Below, piece after piece: positions 25,128 through 31,343 of a stretch of 35,047 nucleotides of DNA. The DNA is from a virus. The notes below the pieces were generated by a model that saw only the letters and a program-made list of their open reading frames with translations, did not search any database and had not been told where the DNA came from. The translations under genes and the position numbers were made by a program. The stretch spans positions 1 to 35,047 of the IMG/VR virus record IMGVR_UViG_3300021438_000007; one strand, written 5' to 3'. Numbering within the stretch: position 1 is the first letter of the stretch; each line of letters starts with the position of its first letter.

Positions 25128-25694
25128 AACGGGGCCATTACCCAGCCCTCCTAAATGTAGTAGCTGACAGATAGGGATAAACGTGGTGTAAGTCGGTGGA
25201 TCTTTCTTATTAGTTGCTCTCGGATGAGATCAAGTAACAGTATCGGGGATCAGATCACTGAACATAGAGAGTAGTGCCATCTATGTCACCTAGATAAACG
25301 AGAAGCTACAACCCTAAAAGGTTAGTAAGATAATTTAACAATACTGTTTTATTATCGGGTTAGGTTCTATTTCGGCACGAACTACATCATGTTCATCTAT
25401 ATTGTCTACAAAGCTCTTGATATCATCCTATTTGGTTTGTATTTAGTCTATATATTTATAAAGGAAATCTTAAGGTAAGGTTTGCTTTTGCTAAGACATA
25501 CCATGGTGACACGATATCTGTTGTCATGTGTCTTGAAATATGGGGAAAAATTTGTTTGGAGTACCCCACCGATAACGTGAGGGTGCGGGGGGCAATAGGT
25601 ACTCTTCCAAATTAAACACCATAGGCTTTTCAAATCCCTGAATGCTTACAATGCTTGCAATATAAGGGATGTCATTAGAGGCCTAATGATTTTT
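25128..25694 (+). ncRNA. Predicted structured non-coding RNA, about 570 nt
   Basis: This is the only gene-free stretch over 300 bp (25045-25729). It starts at a near-consensus promoter and ends in a hairpin with a T-run. No open frame longer than about 30 codons has a ribosome site. Clear hairpin arms: ACATAGA (25262-25268) with TCTATGT (25280-25286); AAGACA (25493-25498) with TGTCTT (25529-25534), holding an inner TGACA/TGTCA; GAGTACC (25559-25565) with GGTACTC (25598-25604), enclosing a GC-rich CACC/GGTG arm; ATCCCT (25634-25639) with AGGGAT (25665-25670). It may be an ornate phage RNA of the GOLLD/ROOL kind or a new class. It lies between two leftward genes, so it is also antisense to any transcript running on from 25730-26356. 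Confidence 0.55.
25672..25694 (+). terminator. Terminator of the predicted gap RNA (rightward)
   Basis: TCATTAG (25672-25678), loop AGGC, CTAATGA (25683-25689), then TTTTT (25690-25694). The 7-bp stem is perfect but AT-rich. The T-run is on the plus strand only, so it ends rightward transcripts. Confidence 0.65.
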
Positions 25695-25729
25695 AAGGAT
25701 GCTAAACGAACCTTTAGCTGACTTGAATG

Positions 25730-26356
25730 TTATAACTTATCGACATGAATGCCTTGAGCTAAGCGAGTCTTAAGTGATGCAATTGAATGACCGCTATTAA
25801 TGAGCTTTTCTAGTTTCAATAGATCGCTATCAGTTGTTATATATTCAAACAAGCTAGTTATATCATCCACTTGATTATGTTCTGATCTTCCAACTTCCTG
25901 AGGTTGCATTGTTTTATCTATCTCGTTGATAAGTTTTGTATGTTTTCTTATCGCTGAGATATCAGAGTTTAAGAATTGATGTTCTTTTAAATCGCTATCT
26001 TTTATCTTTTCGTCATAGATAATGCGCCTCGTGTTACCTTTTAGAGCTGGCCATGAATTCTGCACACTTGAGATAATGCCAGCCTTTTCTAGTCTTTTAA
26101 GATGCTTAGCGATGTTTTGATGAGTGCAGCCTAGATCGTCAGCAATGCGCTGCAAGCTAACAAAACTATAACCGCCTTTATTGCAATAACTGGCCAGCAC
26201 TGCCAGCACTCTTAGATTCTCACCAGTAACGCTTTTATTTAAGAATGCCTTTAATGGCACAACGCAGAACTTGCGCAAGTCTTCATTCTTAACGACCTTG
26301 AGCTTTATTGGTTCGGGTATATGATAACTTTTACTTATCAACTTGCTATTATTCAT
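25730..26356 (-). CDS. Winged-helix DNA-binding protein (regulator or replication initiator)
   Basis: 208 residues. Residues about 62-97 (SFVSLQRIADDLGCTHQNIA, KHLKRLEKAGIIS) form a clear winged helix-turn-helix. The N-terminus is basic and the C-terminal half is helical and acidic. Such a domain with a longer tail is found in phage replication-initiation proteins and in MarR-like regulators; I cannot decide between them. It is divergent to the plus-strand genes. An extended -10 box lies 6 bases before the ATG and no ribosome site is visible, so it is probably made from a leaderless mRNA. Confidence 0.7.
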   Translation of the reverse strand: MNNSKLISKSYHIPEPIKLKVVKNEDLRKFCVVPLKAFLNKSVTGENLRVLAVLASYCNKGGYSFVSLQRIADDLGCTHQNIAKHLKRLEKAGIISSVQNSWPALKGNTRRIIYDEKIKDSDLKEHQFLNSDISAIRKHTKLINEIDKTMQPQEVGRSEHNQVDDITSLFEYITTDSDLLKLEKLINSGHSIASLKTRLAQGIHVDKL

Positions 26357-26362
26357 TTAATC

Positions 26363-26371
26363 ATTGTATCA
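26363..26371 (-). promoter_or_regulatory. Leftward extended -10 promoter P3
   Basis: On the minus strand TGATACAAT (26371-26363), an extended -10 (TGn plus TACAAT) with no good -35. It is followed by GATTAA and then the ATG at 26356, so the start of transcription coincides with the start codon. Confidence 0.6.
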
Positions 26372-26391
26372 AATTTATTTCATTTAACCTA

Positions 26392-26420
26392 TTGACAATC
26401 AATAAAAACGAGTCCATAGT
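26392..26420 (+). promoter_or_regulatory. Rightward early promoter P4
   Basis: TTGACA (26392-26397), a perfect -35, then a 17-bp spacer and CATAGT (26415-26420). Transcription would start near 26427, at the base of a hairpin. It drives the plus-strand gene block starting at 26476. Confidence 0.75.
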
Positions 26421-26426
26421 CACCAC

Positions 26427-26450
26427 ATCGCAGCAATAAATGCGATTTTT
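26427..26450 (+). promoter_or_regulatory. 5'-terminal hairpin / possible attenuator of the rightward early transcript
   Basis: ATCGCA (26427-26432), loop GCAATAAA, TGCGAT (26441-26446), then TTTT. It begins at the predicted transcription start. A stem right at the 5' end protects mRNA from decay; the T-run also makes early termination possible, although a terminator this close to the start would be unusual. An in-frame ATG at 26440 lies inside the loop and is not the likely start. Confidence 0.5.
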
Positions 26451-26475
26451 AAACAAACCTAGAAAGGTATATAAC

Positions 26476-26841
26476 ATGAAAACAATAGCAAACTTAAAAC
26501 AATATACACCAGAGCATGACGCTTTAATGTCCACTTACTTAGAACCAATCCTTATGGATTATTCTTTTATGGATGATTTTCAGATAAGCGTTAAAGTTCC
26601 TGAGTCTTTTACATTTGTTGAATTTAAAAGCGGCTGGGATCAAGACGACTACATTCACAATCGCAAAGCTCACGAGATCGCACGCGATTTAGGACTTGAG
26701 TTTCAAGTTTTACAAGACTATCCACGTTATTCACCAAAGGACAAACTACAAGACGCTTTAAGATTCTTTTTTAAAACTGAGGGCGCTGCTTTAAGATTTA
26801 TAAATGCTATCGAATGCGAGATAGCTGGCGTTACTATTTAA
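26476..26841 (+). CDS. Hypothetical early protein
   Basis: 121 residues, acidic, no motif recognised: MKTIANLKQYTPEHDALMST, FMDDFQISVKVPESFTFVEF, RFFFKTEGAALRFINAIECE. The ATG at 26476 has the GAAAGGTATAT leader directly before it, so it is preferred to an ATG 36 bases upstream that sits in the leader hairpin. It is the first gene on the rightward early transcript, and a hammerhead ribozyme begins right after its stop. Confidence 0.7.
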   Translation: MKTIANLKQYTPEHDALMSTYLEPILMDYSFMDDFQISVKVPESFTFVEFKSGWDQDDYIHNRKAHEIARDLGLEFQVLQDYPRYSPKDKLQDALRFFFKTEGAALRFINAIECEIAGVTI

Positions 26842-26842
26842 A

Positions 26843-26894
26843 ACTTAACTGACGAGTCCTTAATGGCCGAAACGATCGCGAGATCGTCTTAAGT
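26843..26894 (+). ncRNA. Type I hammerhead ribozyme
   Basis: All invariant core bases are present and in order. Stem I: ACTTAA (26843-26848) with TTAAGT (26889-26894), 6 of 6 pairs. Core CTGACGA at 26849-26855. Stem II: GTCC (26856-26859) with GGCC (26865-26868), loop TTAAT, with one U-C mismatch next to the conserved G-C pair. Core GAAA at 26869-26872. Stem III: CGATC (26873-26877) with GATCG (26882-26886), capped by the GNRA loop GCGA. Cleavage site GTC at 26886-26888, so scission is predicted after 26888. The 5' and 3' ends lie in stem I (type I). The downstream product keeps a 33-nt leader before the next ATG. Confidence 0.8.
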
Positions 26895-26921
26895 ATAATT
26901 AAACTATGAAAGGTATATATT

Positions 26922-27614
26922 ATGACTACGAAACTTCAAAATCTTATCTATTCAATGCTAACTGAATCAACTGGCACTGCTATCGCTGATAGCGGTGGCG
27001 ATGATGGCCGCCACTGGCAACGAAACCAAAAAAAGACAATTCAAGACTTTATTGACTCACCAGAATGCACACTTGAGTCTTATCATTACAAGGATAATAA
27101 CTGGGACTTGATCCCGACTATTGATCTATTTCATAAGCTAACCAGCTCGCTTGATCTAGATAACTTATGCGATGAGTTCAACTCGATGCCAGTTGAAAAC
27201 TGGAACTCTGATTATTATGGCGTGAGTGCAGAGGGCTTTGAATGGTTAGAAAATCAAGGCTTCCAAGCTATTGGCGAGGCTTATAATTCCTATAATGGCG
27301 ACTCTGCATTATCTCAAGTCGTGCAAGGTCAGCAGCTTCAATTGCATGGCGATGACTACCTATTATTGCAGATTCATAACGGAGCTGACGTTCGAGGCGG
27401 TTACACTGACGCCAAGCTATTTAAAATAGACTTTAACGAGTTTATATTTTCAGAATATTGTAGTTTTACTTATGGCAAGGGCGATAACGATCAAATTGAC
27501 TATATGAGCGGCGAGTGGACTGACGTTGAAGGTCGCTATCTAGACAATGAAGCACGAAACGAGATCGCTGCCAAAATTGGCGCTAGAACTATTACTGGCG
27601 GTCTTATCTATTAA
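26922..27614 (+). CDS. Conserved phage protein, unknown function
   Basis: 230 residues, acidic, rich in Tyr/Trp/Asp. The N-terminus YSMLTESTGTAIADSGGDDG followed by RHWQRNQ is a recurring signature in phage hypothetical proteins. Later parts are DNLCDEFNSMPVENWN and IHNGADVRGGYTDAKLFKID. No enzyme assigned. The ATG has a GAAAGGTATAT leader. The gene lies directly downstream of the hammerhead cleavage site, so its mRNA probably begins with a 5' hydroxyl. Confidence 0.7.
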   Translation: MTTKLQNLIYSMLTESTGTAIADSGGDDGRHWQRNQKKTIQDFIDSPECTLESYHYKDNNWDLIPTIDLFHKLTSSLDLDNLCDEFNSMPVENWNSDYYGVSAEGFEWLENQGFQAIGEAYNSYNGDSALSQVVQGQQLQLHGDDYLLLQIHNGADVRGGYTDAKLFKIDFNEFIFSEYCSFTYGKGDNDQIDYMSGEWTDVEGRYLDNEARNEIAAKIGARTITGGLIY

Positions 27615-27638
27615 TTAAACTCTGAAAGGGTATATAAA

Positions 27639-27785
27639 ATGAAAGCATATTGTTTGCACTGGAATGGCCTTGTTTATGCGATGACTATCTATGGATCATC
27701 TAAAAAAGACGCTATCAATAGATTTAAAACAGAAAATTACATCGACCGCATGCCTAATGGGTGGATCGTTTGGAGGGCTTATTAA
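27639..27785 (+). CDS. Small hypothetical protein
   Basis: 48 residues: MKAYCLHWNGLVYAMTIYGS, SKKDAINRFKTENYIDRMPN, ending GWIVWRAY. The likely fold is two strands, a helix and a strand. GAAAGGGTATAT lies just before the ATG, the same leader as three neighbours. Its stop overlaps the ATG of the next small gene (TAATG). Confidence 0.65.
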   Translation: MKAYCLHWNGLVYAMTIYGSSKKDAINRFKTENYIDRMPNGWIVWRAY

Positions 27786-27871
27786 TGACTCAGTTACTTA
27801 AATACTTCCTATTCTTAACGCTTGGCATGATAAGTTTTTATTGCTGGTTATTACTACTCTTATCATTCTAA
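27785..27871 (+). CDS. Very small membrane peptide
   Basis: 28 residues: MTQLLKYFLFLTLGMISFYC plus WLLLLLSF. Almost entirely hydrophobic, one membrane-spanning helix. It is translationally coupled to the preceding gene by the TAATG overlap. No family recognised; a role at the inner membrane is all that can be said. Confidence 0.45.
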   Translation: MTQLLKYFLFLTLGMISFYCWLLLLLSF

Positions 27872-27882
27872 AGTTATTTTTT

Positions 27883-27904
27883 AAAGCCTCTTTTTAGGGG
27901 CTTT
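27883..27904. other. Intergenic hairpin
   Basis: AAAGCCTC (27883-27890), loop TTTTTA, GGGGCTTT (27897-27904), 8 pairs including one G-U. No T-run follows on either strand, so it is not a standard terminator. It separates the small membrane peptide gene from 27945 and could act in RNA processing. Confidence 0.4.
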
Positions 27905-27944
27905 AAGGGGCTAACTTTGGCCGAAACCTTGAAAGGTATATGAA

Positions 27945-28136
27945 ATGAAATCAAATCAATTTGAATCATTGGCGGCTGTTACATGGCACGCTGAAGATGT
28001 GCAGACATTAAAACCAAACTGGAGCCTTGAAAAGTGCAACGAGTGGTTAGAAGATAATGAAAGGCACATGCAAGACAGGCTTATCGAATTAGGCTGGGAG
28101 GTTATGGACGCTCTTTTAATGACTGAAAGCGAGTAG
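27945..28136 (+). CDS. Small hypothetical protein
   Basis: 63 residues: AAVTWHAEDVQTLKPNWSLE, KCNEWLEDNERHMQDRLIEL, GWEVMDALL. Two amphipathic helices; the W-H-x-x-D-V-Q and C-x-x-W-L-x-x-N-E-x-H patterns recur in small proteins of phages and mobile elements. The gene has the GAAAGGTATAT leader and ends four bases before the recombinase ATG. Confidence 0.65.
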   Translation: MKSNQFESLAAVTWHAEDVQTLKPNWSLEKCNEWLEDNERHMQDRLIELGWEVMDALLMTESE

Positions 28137-28139
28137 GCC

Positions 28140-28826
28140 ATGAAATTTATCGCTTACTATCGCGTCTCAACTGATAAGCAAGGCCAAAGCGGTTTAGGCC
28201 TTGAAGCGCAACAGATGATCTGTTATGAGTACGCGCGGCGGGTCAATGCCGAAATAATCTCAGAGTTTACAGATATTGAAAGCGGCTCAGATAATCATCG
28301 GCCTGAGTTGAATAAAGCGCTGGCCATGTTAGAACTTGAGAGCGGGTCTAGGTTGCTGGTTGCTAAGCAATGCCGCCTTACTAGATCCGTTGCATTGATG
28401 AGTAGCCTTCTGGAAAAGAAGGTGCCGCTCACTATTGCCGAAACTCCAGAGGCAAGCATTTTTGAGTTGCATATTCGTGCTGTCTTAAATGAGGAAACAA
28501 GGCGTCAAATCTCTATAAACACGCGCAATGCGTTAATGGCAGCCAAAGCTAGAGGCGTTAAACTTGGCGCGCCGAGAGATGCATTACTAGAAGCATCAAA
28601 GCGAGGTGGCTCAACATCTCGTGATATCAAAATTGAATTTGCCATGAGCATCAAGCCTATGATTGATTTGGCTATTGCTAATTGTGGCAAACCTTCATGT
28701 CGTAACATTGCAAAGAAACTCAATGAATTAGGTGTCAAGACTTATACAGGCCACACGTGGACTGCGCCTAATGTATCCTATTATCTAAACACTTACAAAG
28801 AGAAAGCGAGAATATACAATGAATGA
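28140..28826 (+). CDS. Small serine recombinase (resolvase/invertase type)
   Basis: 228 residues. Catalytic domain: AYYRVSTDKQ with R8 and nucleophile S10, the QSGLGLEAQ segment, and CRLTRSVALM with R79 and R82. A long helix (RRQISINTRNALMAAKARG) leads to a C-terminal HTH (NCGKPSCRNIAKKLNELGVK, TYTGHTWTAPNVSYYL). This is the size of resolvases and invertases, not of large serine integrases, and no attachment site is seen. It could resolve genome multimers or invert DNA. It overlaps the exonuclease gene by 8 bp. Confidence 0.88.
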   Translation: MKFIAYYRVSTDKQGQSGLGLEAQQMICYEYARRVNAEIISEFTDIESGSDNHRPELNKALAMLELESGSRLLVAKQCRLTRSVALMSSLLEKKVPLTIAETPEASIFELHIRAVLNEETRRQISINTRNALMAAKARGVKLGAPRDALLEASKRGGSTSRDIKIEFAMSIKPMIDLAIANCGKPSCRNIAKKLNELGVKTYTGHTWTAPNVSYYLNTYKEKARIYNE

Positions 28827-29781
28827 TAAAGCCATGGGAAAACTCACGCCTGATGACATGATGTCATGTTCAAGGCTCCCAGCGTTATTAGGTTTAAGCA
28901 AGTTTCGAACGCCTAACGATGAGCTGAAATACTCAATCAATGCAATCAATAAAGAACCCAATGAGTTTATTGAGAATGAGCCTATTCTGTGGGGAAATCT
29001 TACAGAGAAGTTAATACTCGCTGAGGCATCAAAAAGACTTGGCGTTGATATTGATAATCTAGCACATGATAAACCTTACTTTCATCCTGACATCCCATTG
29101 GCTACAAGCCTTGATGGCACAGCGTCTGGCAATGATACGACTATTTACACAGACATAGAAAAAGGTATTTATGTCATGGGTCAAGACTCTATCAAGTTAG
29201 ATGGCTATGGCATTCTAGAAGCTAAACTCACAGCTCAAGAAGTTGAGACTGAGCCAGCGCCTTATCGTGGTGTCATACAGCTTCAAGGTCAGATGGATAT
29301 TATGAAAGCTAAATGGGGCGCATTGTGTGTGTTATACAGAGGTACAACATTGCGTATCTTTTTGTATGCAATCAATGAAGATCAAGTCAATATGATTCAT
29401 CAAGCCACAGAGGATTTTCAGAGGCGTTTAGATAAGTACAAAACCAATCAAGAGATCGAATGGTATGAGTTACAAAATGCTTTTGAAGCGAGTCGTATCT
29501 TTGACCATGCGGAAAAGAGTACGATTGAGTTACCCGAAGTTGAGATCCAAGCTGAGAAAATCATAGAACTTCGTGAACAAATCATGGAGTTAGAGAATGC
29601 GATTGATCGCTTGCAGATCAACATCATGGAGAAAATGCGTGATGCTGAGGTGTGCAATGCTGGTCGTTACAAAATATCATGGCCTATGCGAAGCTACAAA
29701 GCACAGCCAGAAAAGAAGGTGCCAGCTAAACATGCCTATGTTATCCGTCAATCTAAATTGTCAATCAAGGATAGAATATGA
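28819..29781 (+). CDS. YqaJ-like recombination exonuclease
   Basis: 320 residues, PD-(D/E)XK nuclease of the YqaJ/lambda exonuclease type. Motifs: SRLPALLGLSKFRTPNDEL at the start, WGNLTEKLI (conserved Glu), LATSLDG (Asp), ILEAKLT (E-x-K) and the RGVIQLQGQMD helix. The last 90 residues are a coiled coil and a basic tail (RSYKAQPEKKVPAKHAYVIR). It resects 5' ends so that the neighbouring ERF protein can anneal single strands. Confidence 0.88.
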   Translation: MNDKAMGKLTPDDMMSCSRLPALLGLSKFRTPNDELKYSINAINKEPNEFIENEPILWGNLTEKLILAEASKRLGVDIDNLAHDKPYFHPDIPLATSLDGTASGNDTTIYTDIEKGIYVMGQDSIKLDGYGILEAKLTAQEVETEPAPYRGVIQLQGQMDIMKAKWGALCVLYRGTTLRIFLYAINEDQVNMIHQATEDFQRRLDKYKTNQEIEWYELQNAFEASRIFDHAEKSTIELPEVEIQAEKIIELREQIMELENAIDRLQINIMEKMRDAEVCNAGRYKISWPMRSYKAQPEKKVPAKHAYVIRQSKLSIKDRI

Positions 29782-30515
29782 ACGATCAAGATCGATTTGA
29801 AACAGAAGTTATGAATGAACTACAACAACAGGAGAAAAGTATGAAAACTATAGCAACAGCCTTTGTTAAGGCGCAGAAAGAATTTGCACCAGCACTCAAG
29901 ACATCAACGAATCCACATTTTAGATCTAAGTATGTGTCTTTAGATGGATGTATTGAAGCTGTCATTGATGCATTAAACAATAATGGCATTGGACTTATTC
30001 AAAGCACTTTAGATTGTGATAATGGTGTTAAGATTGAGACAGTACTTATCCATGAATCAGGTGAGACTTTATCTGGTGGCATCTTGCATGTACCAGCAGT
30101 AAAACAAGATGCTCAAGGATACGGATCAGCATTGACATATGCCCGTAGATATAGCCTTATGGCTACTTGTGGCATAGCTCCAGAGGATGATGATGGTAAT
30201 TTAGCTACAGAAAGAGCTGGCAGTGTTGTAAAAAAGCAACAAACTAGCGGTTTTACCTTCTATATTCCTAACAAAGACCCGATAGAGCTATCGGATGTCT
30301 TGACATGGCAAGCAAAGTTCGATGAAATGAGTGAACAGTTAGTTAATTCTAGCTTAAACCCAGAGGATAAGATATCGAAACTAAAGGCATTAGTAGACGC
30401 TAACCAGCCCACACTAAACCGCCTACCCATAACAGTTAAGATGCAATATATAGGCAAGCAAGCCACACGCATCAACACAGTGAAAGGAAAATCAAATGAA
30501 ACAGTACAAAACTAA
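29778..30515 (+). CDS. erf: ERF family single-strand annealing protein
   Basis: 245 residues. ERF signature: FVKAQKEFAPALKTSTNPHF, RSKYVSLDGCIEAVIDALNN, NGIGLIQS, then GYGSALTYARRYSLMATCGI followed by APEDDDGN. This protein anneals complementary single strands and partners the exonuclease encoded just upstream, with a 4-bp overlap. The AAGGA site lies 7 bases before the ATG. It gives the phage its own recombination route and could feed concatemers to the terminase. Confidence 0.92.
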   Translation: MNDQDRFETEVMNELQQQEKSMKTIATAFVKAQKEFAPALKTSTNPHFRSKYVSLDGCIEAVIDALNNNGIGLIQSTLDCDNGVKIETVLIHESGETLSGGILHVPAVKQDAQGYGSALTYARRYSLMATCGIAPEDDDGNLATERAGSVVKKQQTSGFTFYIPNKDPIELSDVLTWQAKFDEMSEQLVNSSLNPEDKISKLKALVDANQPTLNRLPITVKMQYIGKQATRINTVKGKSNETVQN

Positions 30516-30696
30516 CTTCAATGCTTTTGAATGGCGTTTCCCACGCTCATTTAAAGAACTCAATGGCTATGAATACGAGGTGACTTTAGAGTCCCCAAAA
30601 GAGAAAAGGCAACGCATATGGAAGGCCACTAGGATTTCCATAGGCATTGCCCTATCTGTGTATGCTTGGCTTACTTATTCATTACATACATTGTAA
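30496..30696 (+). CDS. Small membrane-anchored protein
   Basis: 66 residues. A soluble N-terminus ([40 protein letters not shown]) is followed by one C-terminal membrane segment ([17 protein letters not shown]). It starts inside the end of the erf gene after AAAGGA and converges with pqqA, overlapping its 3' end by 26 bp. Function unknown. Confidence 0.65.
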   Translation: MKQYKTNFNAFEWRFPRSFKELNGYEYEVTLESPKEKRQRIWKATRISIGIALSVYAWLTYSLHTL

Positions 30697-30742
30697 CTTC
30701 GAAGCCGAAGCGCATTTCAGTAGCTGCTGGTTTTGTCCACAT
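30671..30742 (-). CDS. pqqA: PQQ precursor peptide PqqA
   Basis: 23 residues, exactly the length of many bacterial PqqA peptides. It begins [13 protein letters not shown] and ends VMNK. The diagnostic core is FEVTMY, with Glu15 and Tyr19 in the E-x3-Y spacing. In known systems the radical-SAM enzyme PqqE, with PqqD, joins these two residues, and PQQ is built from them. AAGGAG lies 7 bases before the ATG. It is on the minus strand inside the plus-strand early block, with its own extended -10 promoter. No other pqq gene is present, so host enzymes must process it. It suggests a host using PQQ-dependent dehydrogenases, for example for methanol or sugars. Confidence 0.85.
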   Translation of the reverse strand: MWTKPAATEMRFGFEVTMYVMNK

Positions 30743-30765
30743 AATAGTTCTCCTTTCGTGAGTTC

Positions 30766-30774
30766 ATTATGCCA
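30766..30774 (-). promoter_or_regulatory. Leftward extended -10 promoter of pqqA
   Basis: On the minus strand TGG followed by CATAAT (30774-30766) fits an extended -10 element; no good -35 is visible. Transcription would start near 30759, giving a leader of about 17 nt with the AAGGAG site. An AT-rich near-palindrome (about 30777-30795) lies just upstream, between pqqA and the divergent hydrolase gene. Confidence 0.5.
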
Positions 30775-30833
30775 AATGTATATATAAAGTATATACGCAA
30801 AACCATGAAAGCTACCTAAGCAAAGGAGACTTT

Positions 30834-31187
30834 ATGTTAGATGTTGCAGCAGTCATGTGTATGAGTTTAACTATGTTCCATGAAGCCAGAGGCGAACCAG
30901 TTTCTGGCCAAGTGGCAGTAGGGTATGTACTATATCGGAGAGCAGACTTCAATCAAAAGAATATATGCTCGGAGACTTTCAAAGCAGATCAATTTGAATG
31001 GACTCAAAAGACCAAATATATACCGCCTTACAAAACACTCAAACCATTTATAGAATTATCCCAAAAAATTATCAAACAAGAAATCAAAGATAGTAGCAAG
31101 GGAGCCATGTATTTTCATAGTGTGTCATTGCATAATCAATGGGGCATGAAACCAAGAACCATTATCAATAACCATGTATTTTATTAG
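30834..31187 (+). CDS. SleB/CwlJ-like cell wall hydrolase
   Basis: 117 residues, close to the minimal catalytic domain. AVMCMSLTMFHEARGEPVSG (E17, in the M-x-x-E-A-x-G motif), QVAVGYVLYRRADF, ICSETFKADQFEWTQ and AMYFHSV match the SleB/CwlJ family, which cuts peptidoglycan. There is no signal peptide. AAGGAG precedes the ATG. It is encoded with early genes, apart from the GH24 lysozyme in the late region. Confidence 0.8.
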   Translation: MLDVAAVMCMSLTMFHEARGEPVSGQVAVGYVLYRRADFNQKNICSETFKADQFEWTQKTKYIPPYKTLKPFIELSQKIIKQEIKDSSKGAMYFHSVSLHNQWGMKPRTIINNHVFY

Positions 31188-31196
31188 GAGGCCATG

Positions 31197-31343
31197 ATGG
31201 ATAACGAATTAGATTTAGAAGCTAAGAAAATTAAGAAGCCACTTAAAGGACTTCAAAAACTATACGAAGATCCGACAGAGGATGACGATGTTATCAATGA
31301 TTTTAAATATGACCATGGAATAAAGGATCATTATGACGAGTAA
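31197..31343 (+). CDS. Small acidic hypothetical protein
   Basis: 48 residues: MDNELDLEAKKIKKPLKGLQ, KLYEDPTEDDDVINDFKYDH, ending in GIKDHYDE. Highly charged. AGGAGG is 5 bases before the ATG at 31197; an ATG three bases upstream is too close to it. Its end overlaps the next gene by 11 bp. No family recognised. Confidence 0.55.
   Translation: MDNELDLEAKKIKKPLKGLQKLYEDPTEDDDVINDFKYDHGIKDHYDE

Noticed and set aside
25448-25633. Minus-strand 61-codon frame in the gap
   Set aside because: No ribosome site, unusual composition (many Pro/His/Cys), and it covers the strongest RNA hairpins; treated as chance.
26440-26475. Upstream ATG giving 12 extra residues to the 26476 gene
   Set aside because: It lies in the 5' hairpin and lacks a ribosome site, while the ATG at 26476 has the conserved GAAAGGTATAT leader.
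27911-27930. Second hammerhead-like GGCCGAAAC before the 27945 gene
   Set aside because: The CTGANGA core and the GTC cleavage triplet are missing and there is no stem III; it shares only a short string with the true ribozyme region.
28850-28872. CTGATGA resembling a hammerhead core
   Set aside because: It is within the exonuclease coding sequence and no GAAA core or matching stems follow.
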